The notes below the pieces were generated by a model, which saw only the letters and a list, made by a program, of their open reading frames with translations, ran no database searches and was not told where the DNA came from. A stretch of DNA of 64,000 nt from Podospora pseudocomata. Lineage: Eukaryota; Ascomycota; Sordariomycetes; Sordariales; Podosporaceae. How positions within the stretch are numbered: the stretch's first letter is position 1; the number at the start of each line of letters is the position of its first letter. Below, one piece after another: positions 33,895 to 42,671 of the stretch. The position numbers and the translations under genes were made by a program. Location of the stretch: NCBI RefSeq assembly GCF_035222375.1, contig NW_026946365.1, positions 124,001-188,000 of the forward strand, in the 5' to 3' direction.

Positions 33895-34911
33895 ATGGCC
33901 CCTTCGGCGATCTACGCTTCCGAGCAGCCGCCTCTGCTGCTGGCTGACGGTGCGGCTCTGGAAGTCATCTCTGATGCCGTCGACAAGGTCAACAAGCTCA
34001 AGGGCCTCTCGTCGCCCATCACAGCCTACGACTCCGAGTCCAAATTTGACGTGGCCAAAGACAAGGCTTCTTTCCGCCAGTATGAAACGGCCTGTGAGCG
34101 CGTGCGCGACTTTTATTCGGAGCAGCATGCCCGGCAGACGGTGGAGCACAATCTGAGAATGAGGGCGCACTTCTTTGACCCCAAGAGGAAGCGGGAGGAG
34201 ATGACCATCTGGCAGGCTATGGAGCGGCTCAACACCCTGATTGATGATTCCGATCCCGACACCGACCTGAGCCAGATCCAACACCTGCTGCAGAGTGCCG
34301 AGGCCATTCGGAGGGACGGGAAGCCGAGGTGGATGCAAGTCACGGGGCTAGTTCACGACCTGGGGAAGCTCATGCTGTTCTTCAAAGGGTGCTCGACGGG
34401 GCAGTGGGACGTCGTGGGGGACACGTTCCCTGTCGGCTGCAAATGGGATGAAAAGTGTGTCTTTGCCAAGGCGTTCGGGCAGAATCCCGATCGCGAACAC
34501 CCCATCTATGGGACCAATAATGGGATCTACACCCCCGGGAAAGGCATCGATCAGTTCATGATGAGCTGGGGGCACGATGAATTCCTTTACCTGGTGCTCA
34601 AGGATCAAAGCGTCTTGCCCAGAGAGGCGTTGGCCATGATTCGGTACCACAGCTTCTACCCGTGGCATCACGAGGGCGCATACAAAGAGTTTATGGCTGA
34701 CGGTGACGAGGTGCTGTTGAGGGCGGTGCAGGCGTTCAATCCTTATGATTTGTATAGCAAGACGGACGAGGAGCCGGATGTCGAAAAGATGAAGGTATGG
34801 TTTCCCCGTGTTTCTCAGCCAGAAGGAAAACTGCTAACAAGAGATGGAATACAGCCTTACTACATGGAGTTGATTGATGAGTTCTTTCCGCAAAAGGTTC
34901 TCAAGTGGTAA
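33895..34911 (+). CDS. Myo-inositol oxygenase
   Basis: The enzyme cleaves myo-inositol with O2 to D-glucuronate using a di-iron centre in the cytosol. Two exons (33895-34794 and 34855-34911, with a 60-bp intron) encode 318 residues. All six iron ligands expected from the mammalian enzyme can be aligned by spacing: H130 (IQHLLQ), H154 and D155 (GLVHDLGK), H227 (SWGHDEFLY), H252 (RYHSFYPWH) and D285 (NPYDLYSK). The substrate-contact region around DTFPVGCKWDEKCVF and the C-terminal YYMELIDEFFPQKVLKW are also typical. The intron length is a multiple of three without a stop. The gene stands at the edge of the putative catabolic cluster; glucuronate would be a plausible entry metabolite. Confidence 0.97.
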   Translation: MAPSAIYASEQPPLLLADGAALEVISDAVDKVNKLKGLSSPITAYDSESKFDVAKDKASFRQYETACERVRDFYSEQHARQTVEHNLRMRAHFFDPKRKREEMTIWQAMERLNTLIDDSDPDTDLSQIQHLLQSAEAIRRDGKPRWMQVTGLVHDLGKLMLFFKGCSTGQWDVVGDTFPVGCKWDEKCVFAKAFGQNPDREHPIYGTNNGIYTPGKGIDQFMMSWGHDEFLYLVLKDQSVLPREALAMIRYHSFYPWHHEGAYKEFMADGDEVLLRAVQAFNPYDLYSKTDEEPDVEKMKVWFPRVSQPEGKLLTRDGIQPYYMELIDEFFPQKVLKW

Positions 34912-35062
34912 CATTATGGAAGGAATCAAGGGTGGGGAGGAGAGAGGGGTTTTCGAGGAGCATAGACACATGTTGACTTGTAACTACCTAGATAACTAGT
35001 TTAGCTAAAATTGTTACTAAGAGTAGGAAATAGGGGTACGTAGGTAAAGTTGAAAGACATGC

Positions 35063-36167
35063 TCATTGATCATTCAACCACTTGAACACGACCCTGGCAT
35101 CCTTCCCTTTGTATCTCTCGTCCTCCATCGCCTCACTAAACGCATTCAGTGTAGGTTCGTCCAGCACTGTTCTCGCACCCACATCCCGGGCCAGCTTCGA
35201 GCCCATTCCCAACACTTTGGCACAAAGCTCTATCCTAAAACCCCCTTCGTATCCCCTGGTGCTCGGAACATTATCTTGAACCCCTGGTACCGGGTTTGAC
35301 TTGCTTGTGACCCAGCACTGGCCCCCGGAGGCATTGATTACTTGAGTCAGTAACCGGGGATCTAACCCAGCCTTAACTCCTATGTTTAAAGCTTCGGATG
35401 CAGCCAGCGACGTTATGGCTGACAGGTAATTATTGATGATTTTGAATGCCGTGCCGGCTCCAACGTCTCCGCAAAGGAAGATACCGTCTGGATCACCCAT
35501 ATGACGCAGAAAAGACTTGACGAGGGGAAACACAGAGGCGGAGAGCGGTGGTGGACAGCCGACCATAAAAGTTAGGGACTTGTTCTGAGCCCCCATAGGA
35601 CCGCCGGACACAGGAGCATCCACAAAGGTTGCCCAGTTCTCGGGTATGGAGCGAGAGACGGTGAGAATTGTTGACGACTCTATTGTGCCACATTCCATGA
35701 GCAGCTTTGAGCCACAGGCGTTATGGTCCAAAGGTTCGGGGAGTGCCGGGAGTATTCCAGTGGACGCATCGAGATAAACGGCTAGAACGGACGAAGAGTT
35801 TGGAAGCATAGTGATGACCGTGTCCTTGGCATCAACTTTTATCAGTGAAACGTTTTACCCATGCAGCCAACGACGACCGGTGGCATCTTACAGCTTGCTT
35901 GGCTGCCTCGAATCCATTTTGTACAATCCGGACTGGACCTCTCCCCAAAACTGAGACCTCAGCCATGAACCTCTCGAGAGCATCGGTGTTGACGTCACAG
36001 ATGAGGAGGGTCTTGTCAGAACCCAGACCAGCCCGAAGGTTCCTGGCCATGGGATAACCCATCACGCCCAGACCTGGTTTGCTTTCGTTAGGACCCCTCG
36101 GGGCTACGCCATTCAGCGTGATGATAAACATACCGATAAACGCCACCGTATCCTTGGGAGATGACAT
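35063..36167 (-). CDS. Beta-hydroxyacid dehydrogenase 1 (3-hydroxyisobutyrate dehydrogenase-like)
   Basis: This is an NAD(P)-dependent oxidoreductase of the 6-phosphogluconate/3-hydroxyisobutyrate dehydrogenase superfamily. Three exons (36167-36134, 36073-35892, 35824-35063; introns of 60 and 67 bp) encode 325 residues. The nucleotide-binding start VAFIGLGVMGYPMARNLR is built across the first intron. DTVITMLPNSSSV begins exon 3. APVSGGPMGA is the substrate-binding loop, and FKIINNYLSAI contains the catalytic lysine. The last domain is helical. The usual KKD near the C-terminus is replaced by AKVLGMGSKLA, so substrate preference may differ. The second acceptor is AAG rather than YAG. Its paralogue at 42672-43824 has the same intron position and acceptor. 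The physiological substrate is unknown. Confidence 0.9.
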
Positions 36168-36822
36168 GGCAGAACCTGATGCTGGTAATGTAATGATGTT
36201 TGCTCGCCACACTAAATGGTGTTCTGGCCGAGAGCGGAGGGGCTTCAGTGATGTTCTCAAAAAGGTCGCCGTGAACGCAACACCAACACCACGAGAAACA
36301 ACGACTTCCGATAGACATCTACATGTACCTGTGGTTTGACAAACAAGCACATTTCCTAAAAAAATCCCCGATCCGTCCCGTCCTGTTTCGTGGAAAACCA
36401 TTGCCAGAAGATAACTGCCGATCTGTGGCCCAGAGCCGTCTGCTCGGCATGTAGATGGTATGTATGGCTGGGAATGAGGGGGATCAGAAGACACTGCATA
36501 TCCCCCACATCTGCAATGCAGCAAGAGCAAAGGGGTGGTTCATGCGTCACCTTGCAGTGTCTTGGATGATAGAATCGAGCTCTGCGCCGCGAAGAAGACC
36601 AAACACCAGATTTCCGAGGTGGCACAATTATCGTGGGCTCGAGAAGCGAAAACCGGGTAGGCGGAATTGACGGGCAGGAACTAGTTCACCGCCACAGTTT
36701 GACGACATATGCTTGCTAGTAGTACAAGATGGCTGTGATTGGTGATGCGCTTCTCACATGTTTATCTTCAACCGAACGATCTCTTTTCTGTACGACATGC
36801 GACAAAGCATGGCTCGCGGCTG
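36168..36822. other. Intergenic, between beta-hydroxyacid dehydrogenase 1 and lactonase 1
   Basis: The stretch contains the 3' flank of lactonase 1 and the promoter of dehydrogenase 1, both on the minus strand. No further feature is supported. Confidence 0.45.
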
Positions 36823-37809
36823 CTACAATTTTCCCGGCCAGAACCGGTGTTTGTTTCTTTCCCTCCAGGCTCCGTCGTGAGCGACAACCACTTCTGTCTC
36901 AACAGGCCGTTGACAGCTTTCAACAAAGTCTCTGATTCTGTCAAGCGAGGTGGCGGCAGCCCCGGTGTCAACATGCACACTTCTCAGCCCTCCCCTTCCA
37001 TCCGGATACATTGCAATCCCCTTATCTCCTGCCAGAATACGTGGGTCATGGCAGCAATCGCCTCCTAAGTAAACATACTTTGAGTTGGCAACCTGGCAAA
37101 GCAGATTGACATGTCCATGGAGATGACCTGGGGTGTCAATGACCGTGACAGACCCATCCCCGAACAAGTCCAACGTGGACGAAAAGGTGAATCGAGGCCT
37201 CCAGGTCCAGATATCAGCATCTAAATAGGGCGCGATGCGAGCCAGTGCTGAGTCTGATGGCCGTGTCCTTTGGGGCCGACCACTTCCAACCCCGGACAGG
37301 GAAACAGGCGGTAGTTCTATTGTTCGATCGGACGGCAACTCGTCGTCGTTGAAGAGATCAGCTGGGTAGAGCGGGCCGTCCCCATTTTTGAGGAGATCCA
37401 GGGTGCCGGCACCAACGAGGAAGGTGGCCGAGGAAAAGTCTGACGGTGTGCCAACGTGATCCCAGTGTACATGACTTAGCATCACTAGGTCGATATCTTT
37501 CGGAGTGATGGTGGCACTGCCAGATAGCAGGCTCTCCCTGCAGTCTGGAGATACAATAACAGGTTGTCGTTCAGCAATGTGTGCTTGCTGAGAGGGGGTG
37601 TATCTTTCGATATCTCGTTTTACCCCAAGGTCGAATAACATCCGAGTAGGTCTTGTTTTTCCAGGAGCGCAGTGTTGAATGAGAAAGGAGAGAGACGGGA
37701 CAGTGGTACGCTTCTCGGAGTCAGCGTCGGTAACGAACAATCGCTCTGGCAGTGTGAGGTGGCCTGCGTCCAGGGCCGAGATCGTGACGGTTACTGGTGA
37801 GGACTCCAT
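36823..37809 (-). CDS. Metallo-beta-lactamase fold hydrolase, lactonase type, copy 1
   Basis: A single exon encodes 328 residues from the ATG at 37809, the first ATG in an open frame. The metal-site motif SHVHWDHVG (HxHxDH form) is followed by GGDCCHDPRIL, with the later metal Asp and His, and VVAHDGAWRERN, with the last His. A substrate-pocket region TVIDTPGHLHGHVNLL lies between. This arrangement is that of N-acyl-homoserine-lactone and other lactone hydrolases of the superfamily. Ring-opening of a lactone is the likely reaction, but a lactam or ester is possible. Opposite orientation and a 306-bp spacer to the zinc alcohol dehydrogenase suggest co-expression. Confidence 0.88.
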   Translation of the reverse strand: MESSPVTVTISALDAGHLTLPERLFVTDADSEKRTTVPSLSFLIQHCAPGKTRPTRMLFDLGVKRDIERYTPSQQAHIAERQPVIVSPDCRESLLSGSATITPKDIDLVMLSHVHWDHVGTPSDFSSATFLVGAGTLDLLKNGDGPLYPADLFNDDELPSDRTIELPPVSLSGVGSGRPQRTRPSDSALARIAPYLDADIWTWRPRFTFSSTLDLFGDGSVTVIDTPGHLHGHVNLLCQVANSKYVYLGGDCCHDPRILAGDKGIAMYPDGRGGLRSVHVDTGAAATSLDRIRDFVESCQRPVETEVVVAHDGAWRERNKHRFWPGKL

Positions 37810-38115
37810 AAAGGAAGAGACGAAAAAGTGAAAATGGGAGTCAAGTTTTGCTTCAAAAGATTTTGTTTCGCTTTTCTGTGAGCAGATAGTCAACTGGTAG
37901 AATTGGGGGGGGAATTACGGAAAACACTACTGACTCCGAGGAAGCAGAGCAGCCCCACCAAGCCACAGACAGGTACTGCTGTGACTTGTAGCTATATAGC
38001 GGCATCCCGAACTTGTTGGAGGTAGCATCACCTATTTGCTGCCAAGTCGAGCGCGTCCTTACGTTTTCATCTCTCCTCAAAGTTGTGAAGTCGTCTTCAC
38101 TGGCTCAAATTCAGA
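37810..38115. promoter_or_regulatory. Divergent promoter, lactonase 1 and zinc alcohol dehydrogenase
   Basis: A 306-bp spacer lies between two divergent starts and must serve both genes. No CGG-paired Zn2Cys6 site could be assigned with confidence by eye. Confidence 0.5.
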
Positions 38116-39279
38116 ATGGATTCCTCTATGCTCCCCAACGAAATGAAAGCTCAAATCCTCCCATCGTTCAACGCACCATATCGACTCACCACACTACCGT
38201 TTCCGAGTTTCACAGCCGATAGCCCCCATGAAATGATCGTTAGAGTCCTGGCTGCATCGTACTGCCACACAGACCTCGTGCTGGCCCAAGGCCAAATGCC
38301 CCCCTTCCCACCTTCATTTCCTCACATTGGATGCCATGAGTTTTCAGGCGTCGTGGTGTCCCTCCCAGAGCACTCTTCATCTCAATACAGGATCGGTGAC
38401 CGGGTCGGCGTTCCAGGTCGCTCATTCCGCCCCTGCGGAAAGTGTTTTGAATGCACGCGCGAGCCAGACAACGACAAAAACATTTATGTGGACGGTGGGG
38501 GATACAGTGTCTACTGTGCCTCGGCGGGCAACCACGGAATCTCGACCCCGGGTGGGTTTCGAGAATTCGCCATTGTTGATAGTCGACAGGTCACATCGCT
38601 GCCAGACAGCATTTCGGCAGTCCAAGGAGCAAGCTTGATGTGCGCGGGGCTCACCATTTATGCTGCCATTAAAAATTGCGGTTTGGAAAGAGGACAAAAG
38701 GTGGGCATCATGGGCTGCGGTGGTGGGCTGGGACATCTTGGGCTCCAGTTTGCGGCCAAGATGGGACTGGGCGTGATTGGTGTTGATGTTGCGGATGAAC
38801 CGTTGCGTGTATCAGGGGAGATTGCGGAAACATTGCGCCAGAAAGAGGGCCTCTCTGTGAGAATCATGGATGCGAGGATTTCACGAGCCGAGGATATTGT
38901 CCAGGAGATGGGGAAAGAGGATCAAAGGCAAGACAGGAGCAACATGGGCCTTGATGCGGTCATAGTCTTGCCTGAAAGCCAAAGAGCTATGGACTATGGC
39001 GTCTCTTTACTTCGAGCTCACGGAAGATGCATCCTGGTTTCGTTTCCCGCTAATGGTTTTCATATTTCTGCCCGAGACGTGGTCTTTAGGGACATTTCTA
39101 TCAGAGGTAGTCTTGTAGGGAGCAACAGGATGCTGAGGGAAATGGTCATGTTTGCGGCGGAGCATAATGTCCAGGCACGGATCAAGAGTTACCCCTTGAA
39201 GAAACTAAACGATCTTGTGCTGGAGTACAAGAAGGGAAAGGGCGGCAAGCTGGTGATAGACATGTCACTGGATGATTGA
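38116..39279 (+). CDS. Zinc-dependent alcohol dehydrogenase (MDR superfamily)
   Basis: An oxidoreductase that interconverts alcohols and aldehydes or ketones with NAD(P). A single exon encodes 387 residues. Catalytic zinc ligands are in SYCHTDLVLAQG (Cys) and IGCHEFSGVVV (His). The structural zinc group CGKCFEC is followed by its fourth Cys only after an unusually long loop (to YSVYC). GIMGCGGGLGHLGLQFA is the cofactor-binding loop, and an Asp a few residues further on (VDVADEP) suggests NAD preference. The family resembles fungal Adh1-like and quinate/sorbitol-type enzymes. Its place between duplicated lactonase, dehydrogenase and CMD genes argues for a shared pathway. Confidence 0.95.
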   Translation: MDSSMLPNEMKAQILPSFNAPYRLTTLPFPSFTADSPHEMIVRVLAASYCHTDLVLAQGQMPPFPPSFPHIGCHEFSGVVVSLPEHSSSQYRIGDRVGVPGRSFRPCGKCFECTREPDNDKNIYVDGGGYSVYCASAGNHGISTPGGFREFAIVDSRQVTSLPDSISAVQGASLMCAGLTIYAAIKNCGLERGQKVGIMGCGGGLGHLGLQFAAKMGLGVIGVDVADEPLRVSGEIAETLRQKEGLSVRIMDARISRAEDIVQEMGKEDQRQDRSNMGLDAVIVLPESQRAMDYGVSLLRAHGRCILVSFPANGFHISARDVVFRDISIRGSLVGSNRMLREMVMFAAEHNVQARIKSYPLKKLNDLVLEYKKGKGGKLVIDMSLDD

Positions 39280-39364
39280 GATTGCAACGTGTACCTATTT
39301 GACCATACTGTATCAAAAGTGGAGCCGTCACCCCTTAAGGCCTGAGCCCCTGGACTCTTTAATA

Positions 39365-39811
39365 TCACACTGCCTTGTTACCCAGTTCCCTATCTTTCTC
39401 TCCCTTATCCGCCATCTCATTCAGAACCTTCTCGGCCACTTTCATGGCGTCCACCCCGGCCGGCACACCACAGTAAGTCGTGCAGTGTAGAATGGCCTCC
39501 CTGATTTCTACCTCAGTCAAGCCGTTGTTTCTTGCACCACGAATATGCACAGCCAGTTCGGGGGCTCGGTTCAACGCCATGAGCATGCCAATATTGAGTA
39601 GTGACCTCTGTTTCCTCGTTAAGCCATCGCGTGTCCAAGCCCAGCCCCAGCACCACTCCGTGACGAGCTCTTGTCCGGGACGGGAAAATTCGGTCGATCC
39701 GTTTGCCAGGGCGTTCTCAACATATTCGGTTCCGACTACTTCGCGTCGCACCTTCAAGCCTTCTTCAAAGAGCTGTCGATGGAGGGGAGCTAACTTGGGA
39801 TCGGTCGACAT
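39365..39811 (-). CDS. Carboxymuconolactone decarboxylase (CMD) family protein, single domain
   Basis: The protein has 148 residues in one exon. The start at 39811 gives [20 protein letters not shown], the normal beginning of the gamma-CMD family. The core is [39 protein letters not shown], then [20 protein letters not shown] and [17 protein letters not shown], as in true 4-carboxymuconolactone decarboxylases. It lacks the CxxC redox pair of AhpD-like members. In the beta-ketoadipate pathway this enzyme removes CO2 from a lactone intermediate. Here the substrate may be another lactone or keto acid. It ends 86 bp from the convergent alcohol dehydrogenase. Confidence 0.93.
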   Translation of the reverse strand: MSTDPKLAPLHRQLFEEGLKVRREVVGTEYVENALANGSTEFSRPGQELVTEWCWGWAWTRDGLTRKQRSLLNIGMLMALNRAPELAVHIRGARNNGLTEVEIREAILHCTTYCGVPAGVDAMKVAEKVLNEMADKGEKDRELGNKAV

Positions 39812-40240
39812 CTTGCAACCGATACTGGCGTAGATTTGGAGGTGGAAAGGCAAGAGGCGATAAGTCAAGGGGAATTGATAGCAAGACGAAGGAATAGGGT
39901 AATGAAAGGGATGCCGAGAAATCGCAAGCATTATCAAAACTTCAAGTGAGGGGGGAAGGTGCAGTCCTTTTCCAAGACTCGGAGTTGCTTTTTATGCCCG
40001 AGTGGGGGTCATTCAGCAGTGAACCGCACCATTTTAAACTCATACCTGGACATGTAATACCGCAAGGTACAAAGTATCAAAGTAAATATGGATCGCACAC
40101 GTGCATTTATTTTACATGGACATTTCACGGTATATCAATAAGAACTACCTAATCAATGGCTGAAAAGGAAAGCAGCAGAAACACTCGGTAATCGGTTCCG
40201 AACCTGAAATAATATGCAACCGTCATCAGATCTGTCACCC
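39812..40240. other. Intergenic between the two CMD genes
   Basis: AT-rich, about 430 bp, containing the promoter of the single-domain CMD gene and the 3' flank of the double-domain gene. No gene is seen. Confidence 0.45.
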
Positions 40241-41159
40241 TCAAATTGTTCCCTTCTGCGCATTCAACTCCAAAATGATAGGTGCAGCGACATGAGCGGT
40301 GTGCAAGCTCAAAAGTGTGGCAATCTCGAACACTTCCAAAATCTCATGAGGAGTAGCACCGTATCCCAAAGCATTTCTGATGTGTAGCTTCAGACCTGGC
40401 CTAGTTAGGACTTGTTAGTAGGTGTCAGGTTTCTGAAGCTAACACTTGACCTACTTGTACAAATGTGTCGAAGCGCAGTCAAAAGCGCAGTATACTAGCT
40501 CCTTCACCTATCGTATTGCCGTGTCACTACCAACTTCTTCAAGGGGGGTGCCTGTTCAGCATGCGATAAGTACTAACCTTTGGCTCCAAGGCACCTCCTA
40601 CCTTTCCATCCACTTCTTTAGTCCAGGGCATCGCCGAGAACTCCAGGTATGACTCGAAAAAGTCTACATCTAGCCTCAGAAAGTCCTCCCAAAATGTATG
40701 CCAGTATCCTCTTTTAGTGGTAAACTCTTCCTTCAGCTTCTCCTGTCTTTGATCAAACTCTTTTGTTGTCTCGGCGACATGCAGCCCCTCTTCCTTGAGC
40801 ACCTCCACCAACAGAGGGACTCCAATGTTACAAGCATGAATCCCCAGCGTGCTGCTCAATTCAATAACTTCGACAACCTCGGCTATTGAGGCCCCCTCTT
40901 TCAAAGCGGCTGCAACATTGGTTCTGATGCCAGGAGTAAACAGGTGAGTTGCTGCACTATCGACTGCCAAGCCTATCAAAGCTTGGTTCTTGGAGGACAA
41001 GTGAAGATTCTTTCTCGGGACTGAAGCAAGAGACACACTTGCGTTGAAGAAGGACGGCGAAAGGGCTAGAAGGGATTCCCAGCCCTCATGGAAAGTGGCA
41101 GGCCCCAGAAGTGCATTAAAGCGATCTCTAGCCGCTTGTTGCTGGGCCTGGCGAGACAT
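40241..41159 (-). CDS. Two-domain carboxymuconolactone decarboxylase-like protein
   Basis: Three exons (41159-40578, 40507-40455, 40400-40241; introns of 70 and 54 bp) encode 264 residues. The first CMD domain shows LHLSSKNQALIGLAVDSAAT, HLFTPGIRTNVAAALKEGA and VVEVIELSSTLGIHACNIGV. The second is EPK/VKELVYCAFDCASTHLYK, PGLKLHIRNALGYGATPHEI and LEVFEIATLLSLHTAHVAAP. The two repeats align in the same order and share the THLxxPG block, so the protein is an internal duplication fused in one chain. Exon 2 is only 53 nt. Acceptors were fixed by matching repeat 2 to repeat 1. Such proteins occur in fungal secondary-metabolism and aromatic-catabolism clusters, but their chemistry is poorly defined. 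Confidence 0.9.
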
Positions 41160-41471
41160 GATGTTGGCAATCAAGTATGCTGGATCCTTAAAATCGCAAG
41201 GTTGAACGAGATAAGGAAGTTGGATAAAATTCGCGGTTCAAAGATAGCTAATTATTATCTCAAGGGTCGGACAAATAACTACGTCCCGGGCCCCTTCATA
41301 GGTACTTTGGGATCGGCAGAGCACAGGACGGTCACTGAACTGCCGCCGCCTAAACACCCCCCCCCCGCAGACTGCATAGCCCATGTCATTTCAGTCCTGT
41401 TGATACCCATGGTTTCATGGTGCGGGGACTACTGCAAGGCGGGATGGTCTCAATGCCATGAAGGGGTACGA

Positions 41472-42482
41472 TCAGGCTCCCCAAAACCGCAGCGGGTTTC
41501 TTTTCTCCCACTCTTCATCGTGTGCGAAAATGATCTCGACCCCCTTTGCCTCCAGCCCCCTGATCATCTCAATAGTCTCCTCGGCTTTCGCCCGGTCATG
41601 ATGAATACAGCAACTCCTGCCATTCTCGTCTGTCCACTCGCCTATCTCCTTCTCTTTGCGCAAGATCCGCCGATCATGGCAGGAGTCAGCGGCAAGATAA
41701 ACCCAGCCGCTCTCTGTTCGAGCAAGAAGATTTGTATGTCCTGGTAAGTGACCTGGCGCATCCACGAGATAGAGACAGCCGTCGTTGAAAACATCGAGAG
41801 CTTTCGGGATCTCTAGTGACGGAATTGGCTGCCATTGTGTCCAGTTGGGTGTCAGATTCTGGATTTCGTGCTTCCCGGCCTCACTGCTACTTTGGTGAGA
41901 TATATTAGGGTTCGATAGCTCGATTGTTCTATCGGCAGGTAGCAAATCTGCCTCGAAGAAAGAGTGGCTGCCCCTAAGAGAAGCCGAAGAAATCCCGGAA
42001 AGCACAGCGGCTGAACCGTGACCAATGACGAATTCCGAACTTGCAAAATCAGGCGGGTAGCCAATGTGGTCCCAGTGTACCTGCTCATGGTTGAGGTAAG
42101 ATGGATATCCAAGCTGGGGGTGATGGTGGATGAATAATAGTGGAGTACACACGTGTGACAGAACAACAAAGTGAATTTCATTCGGCCTTAAGCCCCCCTT
42201 TTGTAAACTCTTCGTCACATCGGGGTTCGTAGACATGGGCTGCCGAGTTTTGATGTGTTGACGAATTTGCTCCGAGTATAAAGAGGGATCCCGTCTTACC
42301 CCCAAGTCGAAGAGAATATTGGTCGTGGCTCTCCTGATGGATGGCGTGTGTTGTACCAAAAAGCATAGAGAAGGAACCATCTTTCGGCTTCCAGGTGACG
42401 GGCATGGTTCGATAAAATATTCCTCCAGCAGGCAGAAATGGCCTGCAGAGAGGGCATGAACACAAACTGTACCTCTCGCCAT
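41472..42482 (-). CDS. Metallo-beta-lactamase fold hydrolase, lactonase type, copy 2
   Basis: Two exons (42482-42153 and 42080-41472, with a 72-bp intron) give 312 residues. The intron splits the metal-binding motif exactly: VVLSH ends exon 1 and VHWDHIGYPPDF opens exon 2. AADSCHDRRIL and IIFAHDEEWEKRN supply the remaining metal ligands, and LVDAPGHLPGHTNLL matches copy 1. Start MARGTVCVHALSAGHF was chosen because copy 1 begins its fold the same way (VTISALDAGH). It is clearly paralogous to the gene at 36823-37809, which lacks the intron. The gene is divergent from beta-hydroxyacid dehydrogenase 2 across 189 bp. Confidence 0.9.
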   Translation of the reverse strand: MARGTVCVHALSAGHFCLLEEYFIEPCPSPGSRKMVPSLCFLVQHTPSIRRATTNILFDLGVRRDPSLYSEQIRQHIKTRQPMSTNPDVTKSLQKGGLRPNEIHFVVLSHVCTPLLFIHHHPQLGYPSYLNHEQVHWDHIGYPPDFASSEFVIGHGSAAVLSGISSASLRGSHSFFEADLLPADRTIELSNPNISHQSSSEAGKHEIQNLTPNWTQWQPIPSLEIPKALDVFNDGCLYLVDAPGHLPGHTNLLARTESGWVYLAADSCHDRRILRKEKEIGEWTDENGRSCCIHHDRAKAEETIEMIRGLEAKGVEIIFAHDEEWEKRNPLRFWGA

Positions 42483-42671
42483 ACTGGGAAACTGGTGCAC
42501 AAAGCAGGTAGGTACCTCAGACAGAAACGTATCTACCTTAGGTATATATAGGAAAGAGAGCAACCCCTCCTGGGTGGCCGGCAACTTCTTCCCCGCATAG
42601 CCTTTCTCTTGGTCGGCACCCGGCTAGTTTTCGCGTCCGCGTTGTTATCCTGCTTAGCATCATCTCCCACC
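42483..42671. promoter_or_regulatory. Short divergent promoter, lactonase 2 and beta-hydroxyacid dehydrogenase 2
   Basis: Only 189 bp separate the two start codons, so the transcripts almost certainly share control elements. A TATATATA-like element lies at about 42543-42550 on either strand. Confidence 0.55.
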
